From: Alphaproteobacteria bacterium | GTDB lineage: Bacteria; Pseudomonadota; Alphaproteobacteria; Reyranellales; JAQSWP01 | Direction of reading: 5' to 3' | Length of the DNA stretch: 41,748 bases | NCBI GenBank assembly: GCA_029266575.1 | Contig: JAQSWP010000029.1 | Coordinates: forward strand, 1-41,748 | Shown here: positions 32,041 through 39,891 of the stretch, one piece after another | Numbering within the stretch: the stretch's first letter is position 1 | Layout: each line of letters starts with the position of its first letter | The notes under the pieces: generated by a model | Database searches by the model: none | What the model saw: only the letters and a program-made list of their open reading frames with translations | Told to the model about the DNA's origin: nothing | Made by a program: the position numbers and the translations under genes

Positions 32041-32101
32041 AGAGCAGATTCACCTGATTAGGTGGAAGCGCTTGCGCTTCCACCTAATCATGATCCGCTC
32101 T
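32041..32101. repeat. 61-bp palindromic repeat, family B copy 2
   Basis: Begins AGAGCAGAT and ends TGATCCGCTCT, with a perfect central palindrome around TAGGTGGAAGCGCTTGCGCTTC. Repeats of this kind are common between genes in alphaproteobacteria. The two 61-bp copies are 13 bases apart and share GGAA-x-CGCTTGCG. Confidence 0.85.
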
Positions 32102-32109
32102 GACCTGCC

Positions 32110-33198
32110 TCAGGCCGGATTGGCCGCCGGAATCGGTTGGGTTATGCAATGGATGCCGCCGCCGCCGGCGAAGATATCGAGCGCCGGCACCGGAACGATG
32201 TCGCGCTCTGGGAAGACCGACGCCAGGGTAGCGATGGCGTTGGCGTCGGCCGGATCGTCGAACACCGGCAGCACGATGGCGCCGCGCCGCCCGGCCGAAC
32301 CGGCAAAGGCGAAGTTGATATAGGATAGCGGCAGGCGGCGGCCGTCGGCCACCCTGTCGGCCGGGCCTGCGATCTCGACTACCTCCAGCCGCCGGCCTTC
32401 GGCGTCGGTGGCGGCGCGCAGGCGGCGGATATTTTCCGCCAGCACGGCATGATCGCGATGGCCGCGCTCGCAGATCTGCGCCAGCACCAGGCCGGGGCGG
32501 GCGAAGCAGGCCACCGTATCGACATGCCCGTCGGTGTCGGCATCGGCCTGCAATCCGCCCTGCAGCCAGATGACTCTGCGCGCGCCCAGATGCTGCGCCA
32601 TCAGCCGCTCGAAACGCGGCTGGTCCATGCCCTGATTGCGGTTGGCGTTAAGCGCGCAGGATTGCGTGGTCAGAACCGTGCCGGCGCCGTCGCCGCCAAT
32701 GGCGCCGCCTTCCAGCACGAACCCGGCCTCGAACATGGTTTCGCGACGGGTACGCAGGATGCGCCCCGCCAGCGAGGCGTCCTGATCGTAGGGATGGAAT
32801 TTCTCGCCCCAGGCGTTGAAGCGCCAGGCAATGCCGGCGCGCCCGCCCTTGCCGTCGATGACGTAGGTGGGGCCGCTGTCGCGCAGCCAGCAATCGTCGG
32901 CCGCCAGCGGCATGATCTCGATGCCCGGTCCCAGCAGGCGCTGGGCGCGGATCGCCTCGGCCGGCGGCGCCAGCACCGTGACCTTCTCGTAGGCCGCCAG
33001 GGTGCGGGCAACCGCGGCATGGGCCGAGCGGGCGGATTGCAGGCGAAGGGCGCTGCCATAGGCGGAAACCCGGCTCGGCCAGCCCAGCAGGGTGCGCTCA
33101 TGCGGGCCCCATTCGGCGGGGAGGAAAAACCCTTGCGCGGCAGGGGTTTGGCCACCATCTGGGGGCTTGGGCGGACGGATCGACGCGGTATCGTTCAT
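32110..33198 (-). CDS. aguA: Agmatine deiminase (peptidyl-arginine deiminase fold)
   Basis: Hydrolyses agmatine to N-carbamoylputrescine and ammonia, a cytoplasmic step of polyamine synthesis or arginine use. With ATG 33198 (MNDTASIRPP) the product has 362 residues, as is usual. Family motifs are in order: LPAEWGPHERTLLGWP, DDCWLRDSGPTYV (101-113), LEGGAI (162-167), DADTDGHVDTVACF with Asp223/His225 (219-232), LSYINFAF, and the nucleophile Cys351 in GGGGIHCITQP. The frame extends 17 codons further up, but that part overlaps the likely rpmJ promoter region and lacks family resemblance. No N-carbamoylputrescine amidase is nearby. Confidence 0.92.
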   Translation of the reverse strand: MNDTASIRPPKPPDGGQTPAAQGFFLPAEWGPHERTLLGWPSRVSAYGSALRLQSARSAHAAVARTLAAYEKVTVLAPPAEAIRAQRLLGPGIEIMPLAADDCWLRDSGPTYVIDGKGGRAGIAWRFNAWGEKFHPYDQDASLAGRILRTRRETMFEAGFVLEGGAIGGDGAGTVLTTQSCALNANRNQGMDQPRFERLMAQHLGARRVIWLQGGLQADADTDGHVDTVACFARPGLVLAQICERGHRDHAVLAENIRRLRAATDAEGRRLEVVEIAGPADRVADGRRLPLSYINFAFAGSAGRRGAIVLPVFDDPADANAIATLASVFPERDIVPVPALDIFAGGGGIHCITQPIPAANPA

Positions 33199-33248
33199 GT
33201 GCTTGTTATGGCACGGAAATCGGGTGAAAAACGATGCCGCAAGCGGCA

Positions 33249-33277
33249 TTGACAGGGGAAATCCCGTTCCCTATTGT
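33249..33277 (+). promoter_or_regulatory. Sigma-70 promoter of rpmJ
   Basis: TTGACA at 33249-33254 matches the -35 consensus exactly; 17 bases on, TATTGT at 33272-33277 is a good -10 box. Transcription would start near 33284, leaving a leader of about 60 bases before rpmJ. Confidence 0.75.
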
Positions 33278-33345
33278 CCGCCGCTCATTGAATTTAAGGC
33301 CTCGGCTGATGGTCGGCGGCTAGCGCAAAACCGGGAACAGACGTC

Positions 33346-33471
33346 ATGAAAATCCGCCATTCGCTGAAGTCGGTAAAGGCCCGCCACAAGGACTGCCGCA
33401 TCGTGCGCCGCAAGGGCCGGGTTTACGTCATCAACAAGACCAACCCCCGCTTCAAGGCCCGCCAGGGCTAA
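33346..33471 (+). CDS. rpmJ: Ribosomal protein bL36, zinc-free form
   Basis: A 41-residue protein of the large ribosomal subunit ([17 protein letters not shown]...FKARQG). It begins at ATG 33346 and ends at TAA 33471. Only one Cys is present, so this is the form without the C-x2-C zinc knuckle, which is the usual alphaproteobacterial type. It has its own promoter upstream and terminator downstream and so is a single-gene unit. Identification is secure from the characteristic [20 protein letters not shown] end. Confidence 0.97.
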   Translation: MKIRHSLKSVKARHKDCRIVRRKGRVYVINKTNPRFKARQG

Positions 33472-33499
33472 GCGCGCGGTTCATCGCGAGTTTGCAAAG

Positions 33500-33522
33500 C
33501 GGCGCCTGCGGGCGCCGTTTTT
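33500..33522 (+). terminator. Rho-independent terminator of rpmJ
   Basis: A CGGCGCC/GGCGCCG stem with loop TGCG followed by five T, 28 bases past the rpmJ stop codon. Confidence 0.9.
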
Positions 33523-33537
33523 CGTTTGAGCCGACGA

Positions 33538-33664
33538 ACACCCTCATCCGGGCTTCGCCCACCTTCTCCCGCAGGCGGGAGAAGGGCATTTGGAAAGAGG
33601 CCTCTCTATTAACGCCCTTCTCCCGCTTGCGGGAGAAGGTGCCCTAAGGGCGGATGAGGGTGTG
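33538..33664. repeat. Paired inverted repeat, family C copy 1
   Basis: A 127-bp element from ACACCCTCATCCG to CGGATGAGGGTGT. Each half contains its own hairpin (CTTCTCCCGC/GCGGGAGAAG), and the halves are inverted copies, so the whole can fold as two small hairpins or one long one. It lies between rpmJ and glcD and ends 39 bases before the glcD start. A second copy of almost the same sequence is at 40456-40586. Confidence 0.92.
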
Positions 33665-33703
33665 CTGCTTGACCACCCCATAACCCCACCCCACAGTGTC
33701 CGC

Positions 33704-35191
33704 ATGCAGATGCCGGCACCCGATCAAGCCGTCCTGGCGCGCCGCGAGGAGCTGGTGCGGGGATTCCGCGCCATCGTGCCGGGCGAGGGCGTAATCGCCG
33801 ACGAAGACGGCATGCGCCCTTACGAATGCGATGCGCTGTCGGCCTATCGGCAATTGCCGATGGTGGTTGTGCTGCCCGAGACGGTGCAGCAGATCGCCGA
33901 GATCCTGAAACTCTGCCAGCGTCTGGGCGCCAAGGTGGTGCCGCGCGGCGGCGGCACCTCGCTGTCGGGCGGCTCGCTGCCGCTGGCCGACGGCGTGCTG
34001 CTGGCGATGGGCAAGTTCAACCGCGTGCTGGAGATCGACTACGCCAATCGCTGCGCCCGCGTGCAGCCCGGCGTCACCAATCTCGCTATCTCCAAGGCGG
34101 TCGAGCACGAGGGCTTCTATTACGCGCCCGATCCGTCCAGCCAGATCGCCTGCTCGATCGGCGGCAACGTCGCTGAGAATTCCGGCGGCGTGCATTGCCT
34201 GAAATACGGGCTCACCACCAACAACCTGCTCGGCATCGAAATGGTGCTGATGTCGGGCGAGATCGTGAAACTGGGCGGCAAGCATCTCGATAGCGACGGC
34301 TACGATCTCTTAGGCGTGCTGACCGGCTCGGAAGGACTGCTGGGCGTTATTACCGAAGTCACCGTGCGGCTGCTGAAGAAGCCGCCGGTGGCCCGCGCCA
34401 TGCTGCTGGGCTTCGACACCGAGGAAGCGGCGGGCGAGTGCGTCGCCGCCATCATCGCCAACGGCATCATCCCGGCCGGGCTGGAGATGATGGATCGCGA
34501 CGCGGTGCATGCCGCCGAAGCTTTCTGTCATGCCGGCTACCCGCTGAACGTCGCGGCCTTGCTGATCGCCGAGCTCGACGGTCCGCAGGCCGAGGTCGAT
34601 CACCTGATTGCCGCGCTGGAACGGCTGGCGCGCGATCGCGGCGCGTCGGTGGTGCGCGTCTCGACCAGCGAAGCTGAACGGCTGGCGTTCTGGGCCGGAC
34701 GCAAGGCGGCGTTCCCCGCCGTCGGCCGCCTGTCGCCGGATTATTTCTGCATGGACGGCACCATTCCGCGCGGGCGATTGCCGGAAGTGCTGACGCGCAT
34801 TCGCGAGCTTTCCAAGCATCACGGGCTGCGCGTGGTCAACGTCTTCCATGCCGGCGACGGCAACCTGCACCCGCTGATCCTGTTCGACGCCAACCAGCCC
34901 GACGAGCTGCACCGCGCCGAGGAACTGGGCGCCGATATTCTAAAACTTTGCGTCGAGGTCGGCGGCGTGCTGACCGGCGAGCATGGCGTCGGCGTCGAGA
35001 AGCGCGACCTGATGGGCACCATGTTCAACGAGATCGATCTCAATCAGCAGATGCGCCTGAAATGCGCCTTCGATCCCGACCATTTGCTCAATCCCGGCAA
35101 GGTGTTCCCGACTCTGCATCGCTGCGCCGAATTGGGCCGCCTGCATGTCAGCGGCGGCCGCCTGCCATTCCCCGACCTGCCGCGCTTCTGA
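33704..35191 (+). CDS. glcD: Glycolate oxidase subunit GlcD (FAD-linked)
   Basis: The catalytic FAD subunit of the glycolate oxidase complex, which turns glycolate into glyoxylate at the inner face of the membrane and hands electrons to GlcF. With ATG 33704 (MQMPAPDQAV) the product has 495 residues. The FAD-binding (PCMH) fold shows VVPRGGGTSLSGGSLP (78-93), CSIGGNVAENSGGVHCLKYG and LTGSEGLLGVITEVTV. The C-terminal FAD-oxidase domain shows NVFHAGDGNLHPLILFD, LTGEHGVGVEKRD and FDPDHLLNPGKVFP. The frame opens further up inside the family C repeat, which I exclude. glcE follows after 10 bases. Confidence 0.95.
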   Translation: MQMPAPDQAVLARREELVRGFRAIVPGEGVIADEDGMRPYECDALSAYRQLPMVVVLPETVQQIAEILKLCQRLGAKVVPRGGGTSLSGGSLPLADGVLLAMGKFNRVLEIDYANRCARVQPGVTNLAISKAVEHEGFYYAPDPSSQIACSIGGNVAENSGGVHCLKYGLTTNNLLGIEMVLMSGEIVKLGGKHLDSDGYDLLGVLTGSEGLLGVITEVTVRLLKKPPVARAMLLGFDTEEAAGECVAAIIANGIIPAGLEMMDRDAVHAAEAFCHAGYPLNVAALLIAELDGPQAEVDHLIAALERLARDRGASVVRVSTSEAERLAFWAGRKAAFPAVGRLSPDYFCMDGTIPRGRLPEVLTRIRELSKHHGLRVVNVFHAGDGNLHPLILFDANQPDELHRAEELGADILKLCVEVGGVLTGEHGVGVEKRDLMGTMFNEIDLNQQMRLKCAFDPDHLLNPGKVFPTLHRCAELGRLHVSGGRLPFPDLPRF

Positions 35192-35201
35192 TTTTCCCTC
35201 C

Positions 35202-36404
35202 ATGACCATCCTGCAGCCGCGCGACGCGAAGCAAGTCACCGAGGCCGTCGCCTGGGCGCTGGATTCGGGCACGCCGCTTGAGATCGTCGGTGGCGGCTCC
35301 AAGCGCGGGTTGGGCCAGCCAACCACCGCCGAACATCAGCTCGACCTCTCGCAACTGCGCGGCATCACGCTCTACGAGCCGGAAGAGCTGGTCCTGACCG
35401 CCAATCCTGGCACGCCGCTGGCAGAGGTCGAGGCGGTGCTGGCGCAGCGCCGCCAGATGCTGGCCTTCGAGCCGCCGGCCTTGTCGCTGATCTATGGCGA
35501 CGGCACGCCGACCTTGGGCGGCATCATCGCCTGCAATCTCGCCGGCCCGCGCCGCCTGTCGTCGGGGGCGGCGCGCGATCATCTGCTGGGCTTCCACGCC
35601 ACGACGGGCCGCGCCGAACGCATCAAGTCGGGTGGCAGGGTGATGAAGAACGTCACCGGCTACGATCTTTCCAAGCTGATGGCCGGCAGCTACGGCACCT
35701 TGGCGGTGTTGGACGAGATTACGGTGAAAGTGCTGCCGGCGCCGGAGAAGACCCGCACGGTGCTGCTGCTGGGGCTCGACGAGGCGCAGGGCGTCGCCGC
35801 TTTGTGCAAGGGGATGGGCCAGCCGGTCGATGTCTCGGGCGCGGCGCATTTGCCGGCGGACGTCGCGGCGCGTTCCGCGGTCGATTACGTGCGCAATGCC
35901 GGCACCTCGGTGACGGCGCTGCGTCTGGAAGGGCCGGGACCTTCGGTGGAGGACCGCTGCCGTCACCTGCGGCTGGCCTTCAAGGCGCAGAGCGAGGAGC
36001 TGCACAGCGTCAACTCCACAACGCTGTGGCGCGAGCTGCGCGAGGTCGCGCTGCTGCCGCGCGATCCGGCACTGGCGATCTGGAAACTCTCCGTCCCGCC
36101 CACCGCCGCCCCCGCAGTGGTCGGCCGCATCCGCGGCCACAGTCCGGGTGTCGCCACGTTCTACGACTGGTCGGGCGGGCTGGTGTTCCTGGCGCTGCCG
36201 GCCGGCACCGATGCGGCGCACGCCGTTGTCCGCGGTGCGCTGCAGGAAGAAGGCGGTCACGCGACGTTGCTGCGTGCACCCGATGCCGTGCGCCAGGCCG
36301 TCTTCGCCTTCCATCCGCAACCGCCAGCGCTTGCCGCTCTGACTGCGCGGGTGAAGGACGCCTTCGATCCCAAAGGCATCCTCAATCCGGGGAGGATGGG
36401 GTGA
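35202..36404 (+). CDS. glcE: Glycolate oxidase subunit GlcE (FAD-binding)
   Basis: The second flavin-fold subunit of glycolate oxidase, 400 residues, starting at ATG 35202, 10 bases after glcD. It has the N-terminal part of the FAD-binding fold (PLEIVGGGSKRGLGQP, LVLTANPGTPLAEVEAVL, GDGTPTLGGIIACNLAGPRR), then GGRVMKNVTGYDLSKLMAGS and the typical C-terminal DPKGILNPGRMG. Like other GlcE proteins it lacks the long catalytic C-terminal domain of GlcD. In the usual order glcF follows at once, but here a repeat-rich stretch and an unrelated gene intervene before glcF. Confidence 0.95.
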   Translation: MTILQPRDAKQVTEAVAWALDSGTPLEIVGGGSKRGLGQPTTAEHQLDLSQLRGITLYEPEELVLTANPGTPLAEVEAVLAQRRQMLAFEPPALSLIYGDGTPTLGGIIACNLAGPRRLSSGAARDHLLGFHATTGRAERIKSGGRVMKNVTGYDLSKLMAGSYGTLAVLDEITVKVLPAPEKTRTVLLLGLDEAQGVAALCKGMGQPVDVSGAAHLPADVAARSAVDYVRNAGTSVTALRLEGPGPSVEDRCRHLRLAFKAQSEELHSVNSTTLWRELREVALLPRDPALAIWKLSVPPTAAPAVVGRIRGHSPGVATFYDWSGGLVFLALPAGTDAAHAVVRGALQEEGGHATLLRAPDAVRQAVFAFHPQPPALAALTARVKDAFDPKGILNPGRMG

Positions 36405-36425
36405 TGGCGAGGAGCCAACTCTAAT

Positions 36426-36510
36426 AATCCTCATCCTGAGCCCGTCGAAGGATGAGAACCACAAGAAACGCCGGCCGCGTTGCTCATCCTTCGACGGGCT
36501 CAGGATGAGG
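36426..36510. repeat. Paired inverted repeat, family A copy 2
   Basis: Arms 36426-36456 and 36483-36510 are inverted copies (CCTCATCCTGAGCCCGTCG and its complement), each with an inner CTCATCCT/AGGATGAG hairpin. It begins 21 bases after the glcE stop codon and so could weaken transcription towards glcF. Confidence 0.9.
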
Positions 36511-36675
36511 TTTGGTGGTGTGGAAACGCCGCTGTCCATTCTCCCCCTTGCCAAGCCTCATGGCGCGCCGGCAGGCGCGCGGAGGCGGCGGCGCTGGCTA
36601 GCATTCCGCCAGCAGATTCAAAGTCGACAACGACTTCCAAACTTCGCTCTCTTGCATTCCCTCCCGCCACTCCGG

Positions 36676-36722
36676 AATCATGCATCTGCACGCCGCTTGA
36701 GGCGGCGCGCAGACGCATGATT
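36676..36722. repeat. Large imperfect hairpin upstream of the inserted gene
   Basis: Left arm AATCATGCATCTGCACGCCGC (36676-36696, with a 4-base loop TTGA) and the right arm ending CGCATGATT (36701-36722) are complementary at 19 of 21 positions. No T-run follows. It may be an operator or an mRNA structure. Confidence 0.75.
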
Positions 36723-36757
36723 TGAGAGCATTGATAGATTCCGCATTTCATTGACCT

Positions 36758-36784
36758 CCTTGAGTCCCTTGATCTCCTTGATAG
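36758..36784 (+). repeat. Three 9-bp direct repeats (CCTTGANNN)
   Basis: CCTTGA occurs at 36758, 36767 and 36776 with an exact spacing of 9 bases, ending 28 bases before ATG 36813. TTGATAG of the last copy also occurs at 36731. The array looks like short iterons or a multi-site operator for the protein encoded just downstream. Confidence 0.6.
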
Positions 36785-36812
36785 GGACAAAGGCGCCAAC
36801 ATTGGAGACCGC

Positions 36813-37910
36813 ATGAACCAGGAACCGCAATTCCCGGCGGCAGAGACGTCGCCTGCGCCCGCCGCTTCAGCCAAACGTGGTGCTGGACGCGGCAGCCGCT
36901 TCTTCGTGATCGAGCGCAACGTGTGGCAGCGGCTGTGGACCTTGGGTGGCAGCACCATGAACCTTGTTACCGCCTACCTCGTACTGGCGGCGGGCACCGG
37001 CGCGGACCAGCGCCTAAGCAAATGGTCGGCGCGGGCTTGCGAGACCTATGCCGGCATGGGCAAACCGCGTGCTGCCGCCGCCATCGCACGGCTGATCGAC
37101 GCTGGTTTGCTTGAACGCACCGAAAGCTCGACGCCCAGCCGGCCGCAGTATCGCTTTGCCGAGGTCGAGCGCAGTGAGGATCCGATCTTCCTGCCCAACC
37201 AGCTCGTCACCGGCACCGGCAGCGAGACGCCGATCCTCAAGCGCATCCGCGAGACCGGCGACGAGCTGCTGCTGCGCCTGCTGATCGATCTCTATGGCAT
37301 GGTGCAGACCGACGCCACGCACGGACTGCCGATTAGCCGGCTGGCCAGTTTCGTCGGCGAAGCGCGGCCGACCAAACTGACTGAGCAGGGCGCCCATGCG
37401 CTGTGGGCGCTGCCGCCGATGTATGGCGAGATTGCGTGCTCGACATGGGTTTCGTCGTACCGGGACGCGTGGGAACGCGGCGATGAATTTTTTTACCAGC
37501 GGCTGGAGTTGCTGGAGACGATGGGCGTGCTGCGCTACGAGCCCTGGGTGTTCGACGGCGAAGACTGCGACGAGGCCGAGCCGCTGTGCCCCGCGCTGCC
37601 TGCCGATGGCAGCGAGCCTGCGCCGGAATTGGCGGAACTGCATGACCTCATCGCCGAGTGCGCGCGCCTGCTGGGCGGCACGCCGCCACGGCTGCCTTTC
37701 GCCTGCGGGGCGCAGATTGTGCTGCCGGCACATCATCGCACGCCCACGCTTGTCGAGGTGGCGCGGTTGCGCATGGAGGCCGACACGCCCGGCCGCCGCG
37801 CCGCCTTTGCCCGGCGCAAGGCCGCCATCGCCCGCGCCATAGCTGCCTACCGCACCCTGTGTCACGATCTGAAAGCGGGGCGTTTCGACCGGCCGGTGCG
37901 GCTGGGATGA
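36813..37910 (+). CDS. Unrecognised protein with winged-helix-like N-terminal region, inserted in glcDEF
   Basis: A 365-residue protein I cannot name. After a Pro/Ala-rich leader (1-28), residues 29-116 look like a DNA-binding winged helix: FFVIERNVWQRLWTLGG, NLVTAYLVLAAGTG, SKWSARACETYAGMGKPRAAAAIARLIDAGLLER, then a basic wing (STPSRPQYRF). Residues 130-260 are mixed helix and strand (LLLRLLIDLYGM, ISRLASFVGEARPTK). The C-terminus (318-365) is a basic helix. The pattern recalls plasmid or phage initiator and regulator proteins, but I see no decisive motif. It sits between glcE and glcF on the same strand with 48 bases to glcF, and direct repeats and a hairpin lie just upstream. It may be an acquired gene that now shares the operon. 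Confidence 0.75.
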   Translation: MNQEPQFPAAETSPAPAASAKRGAGRGSRFFVIERNVWQRLWTLGGSTMNLVTAYLVLAAGTGADQRLSKWSARACETYAGMGKPRAAAAIARLIDAGLLERTESSTPSRPQYRFAEVERSEDPIFLPNQLVTGTGSETPILKRIRETGDELLLRLLIDLYGMVQTDATHGLPISRLASFVGEARPTKLTEQGAHALWALPPMYGEIACSTWVSSYRDAWERGDEFFYQRLELLETMGVLRYEPWVFDGEDCDEAEPLCPALPADGSEPAPELAELHDLIAECARLLGGTPPRLPFACGAQIVLPAHHRTPTLVEVARLRMEADTPGRRAAFARRKAAIARAIAAYRTLCHDLKAGRFDRPVRLG

Positions 37911-37958
37911 GGGTTGATGGTGTAGCCGTCGCCGGGCCATGCTTTACTGACATCGACC

Positions 37959-39269
37959 ATGCAAACCAACTTCACCCCCGCCCAGCTTGAGCACCCCGAC
38001 ATCGCGCGGGCGGATGCGATATTGCGCAAATGCGTGCATTGCGGCTTCTGCACCGCGACGTGTCCGACCTATGTGCTGCTGGGCGACGAGCGCGACAGCC
38101 CGCGCGGTCGCATCTATTTCATCAAGGACATGCTGGAGAAGGACAAGCCGGCGACGAAAGAGATCGTCACTCATATCGATCGTTGCCTCTCGTGCCTGTC
38201 CTGCATGACGACCTGTCCCTCGGGCGTGAACTACATGCACCTGATCGACCAGGGCCGCGCCCATGTCGAGCGCACCTATCGCCGGCCGCTGAGCGAGCGG
38301 CTGCCGCGTGCGCTGCTGGGCTTCCTGATGCCGCGGCCGTGGGCGCTGCGCTGGTCGCTGATTCTCGGAAGATTGGTGAAACCGTTCGCCGCCCTGCTGC
38401 CCAGGCGCGATGCCGGGTTGCTGGCCTCGGCGCGGGCCATGCTGGAGAGCGTGCCGCAGCCGATCCCAGCACCTTCACCGGTCGATAAGCCACAGATCTT
38501 TCCGGCGCAGGGACCAAGGCGCAAGCGCGTGGCGCTGCTGTCGGGGTGCGGGCAAACCGTGCTGGCGCCGGAAGTGAACGAAGCCACCATCCGCCTGCTG
38601 ACGCGGCACGGCGTCGAAGTGGTGGTGGCGTCCGGCATGGGCTGCTGCGGCTCGTCCGTGCTGCATATCGGGCGCGACGATCAGGCGCGCGATCTGGCGC
38701 GGGCCAATGTGGTGGCGTGGGAGAAGGCGATCGCCGAGGGCGGGCTGGATGCGGTGATCGCCAACGCCTCGGGCTGCGGCACGACGCTCAAGGATTACGG
38801 CCATCTGCTGGCCGACGATCCGGCGTTTGCCCAACGCGGCGCGCGCATTGCCGCGCTCGCCCGCGACATCAGCGAAGTGATGCTGGAGATCGGCCTGAAT
38901 ACGCCGGTCATCGGCACCGGCCAGCGCGTCGCCTATCATTCGGCCTGCTCGATGCAGCACGGCCAGCAGGTGGTGGAGCAACCCAAGATGCTGCTGCGGG
39001 CGGCAGGCTTCGACGTCAAGGACGTGCCGGAGGGCCATCTGTGCTGCGGCTGGGCCGGCACCTATTCGGTGCTGCAGCCCGGCATCTCCCAACGCCTGCG
39101 CCAGCGCAAGGCGGCCAATATCGAAAGCGTGCGGCCCGATATCGTGGCGGCCGGCAATTTCGGCTGTATCGGCCAGATCGCGGCCGGCACCCAGTTGCCG
39201 CTGTGCCACACCGTTGAACTGTTGGATTGGGCCACCGGCGGTCCACAGCCGGTGGCGCTGACGCGCTGA
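37959..39269 (+). CDS. glcF: Glycolate oxidase iron-sulfur subunit GlcF
   Basis: The electron-transfer subunit of glycolate oxidase, 436 residues, starting at ATG 37959. Two 4Fe-4S ferredoxin motifs are complete: CVHCGFCTATCP (Cys 25, 28, 31, 35) and CLSCLSCMTTCP (Cys 76, 79, 82, 86). Two CCG domains follow, with GMGCCGSS and GHLCCGWAGTY, typical of membrane-side reductase contacts. It passes electrons from GlcD flavin to the quinone pool. The expected partner subunits GlcD and GlcE lie upstream, but are separated by an extra gene and a 408-base repeat-rich stretch, so expression of the three may not be equal. Confidence 0.96.
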   Translation: MQTNFTPAQLEHPDIARADAILRKCVHCGFCTATCPTYVLLGDERDSPRGRIYFIKDMLEKDKPATKEIVTHIDRCLSCLSCMTTCPSGVNYMHLIDQGRAHVERTYRRPLSERLPRALLGFLMPRPWALRWSLILGRLVKPFAALLPRRDAGLLASARAMLESVPQPIPAPSPVDKPQIFPAQGPRRKRVALLSGCGQTVLAPEVNEATIRLLTRHGVEVVVASGMGCCGSSVLHIGRDDQARDLARANVVAWEKAIAEGGLDAVIANASGCGTTLKDYGHLLADDPAFAQRGARIAALARDISEVMLEIGLNTPVIGTGQRVAYHSACSMQHGQQVVEQPKMLLRAAGFDVKDVPEGHLCCGWAGTYSVLQPGISQRLRQRKAANIESVRPDIVAAGNFGCIGQIAAGTQLPLCHTVELLDWATGGPQPVALTR

Positions 39270-39310
39270 ATCCATGCGTGATAGTGTTCCTGCCAATGGG
39301 AACCTTGACG

Positions 39311-39841
39311 ATGGCCACGGAATGGCGCCGGCCGGTGTCGCGCTGGCAGGTGGCGCACGGGCTGCTCGTGCTGGCACTTGCCGTGGCCGGGCTGGCGGGG
39401 GGGCCTGCGCTGGCGCAGAGCCCAGCCGAACGGGCCGAATACGCCAATGTGGAATTCCGCCTGCCCGACAAATGGAGCGTCGAGACCGGCAAGCAGAAGC
39501 TGACCCTGGTGGCGCCCAACGAGGACGGTTTCATCCAGTTCTCCACCCTGCAGCCAGGCAATGACGGGCAGTTGCGCGCCCAGGCGGCGCAGGCGCTGAC
39601 CGCCTACCTCTCCGATACGGTGCTGGCCGATCCGGGCGATCCCATCCTGATCAACGGCATGCCGGGATTCCGCGTTTCCGGCAGCGGGGCGTCGGATGCG
39701 ACGGCGGTGCAGTTCGTGGCCGTGGCGCTGTCGCCGACACCGGCCAAACCCATTCTGGTGCTGGCCTATGCCTCGCTGGACAGTTTCGCCACCCATGCGC
39801 CGGTGTTCGAAACCCTGATCAAGAGCCTGAAACGGCGCTGA
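39311..39841 (+). CDS. Small exported protein of unknown function
   Basis: A 176-residue protein with a clear signal peptide (WQVAHGLLVLALAVAGLAGGPALAQ; cleavage near residue 36) and a mature part of about 140 residues: VEFRLPDKWSVETGKQKLTLV, a strand-rich start resembling PsbP/DcrB-like or DUF1795 proteins, and a C-terminus of FATHAPVFETLIKSLKR, also typical of that fold. The match is by pattern only. ATG 39311 has GGGA 9 bases upstream; ATG 39296 would add 5 residues. It begins 41 bases after glcF and may be co-transcribed. Function unknown. Confidence 0.8.
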   Translation: MATEWRRPVSRWQVAHGLLVLALAVAGLAGGPALAQSPAERAEYANVEFRLPDKWSVETGKQKLTLVAPNEDGFIQFSTLQPGNDGQLRAQAAQALTAYLSDTVLADPGDPILINGMPGFRVSGSGASDATAVQFVAVALSPTPAKPILVLAYASLDSFATHAPVFETLIKSLKRR

Positions 39842-39891
39842 CCCTTCTCGCCGGCGTTGAACGGACGCGGCGGTAGCGCGATACTGGCGGC

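Larger units (their letters stand above)
36405..36812 (+). other. Repeat-rich gap inside the glc operon
   Basis: These 408 bases between glcE and the inserted gene hold no gene. They contain a family A paired repeat (36426-36510), a large imperfect hairpin (36676-36722) and three 9-bp direct repeats (36758-36784) close to the next start codon. From about 36720 the composition is AT-richer. The layout suggests that the inserted gene has its own control region. Confidence 0.6.
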
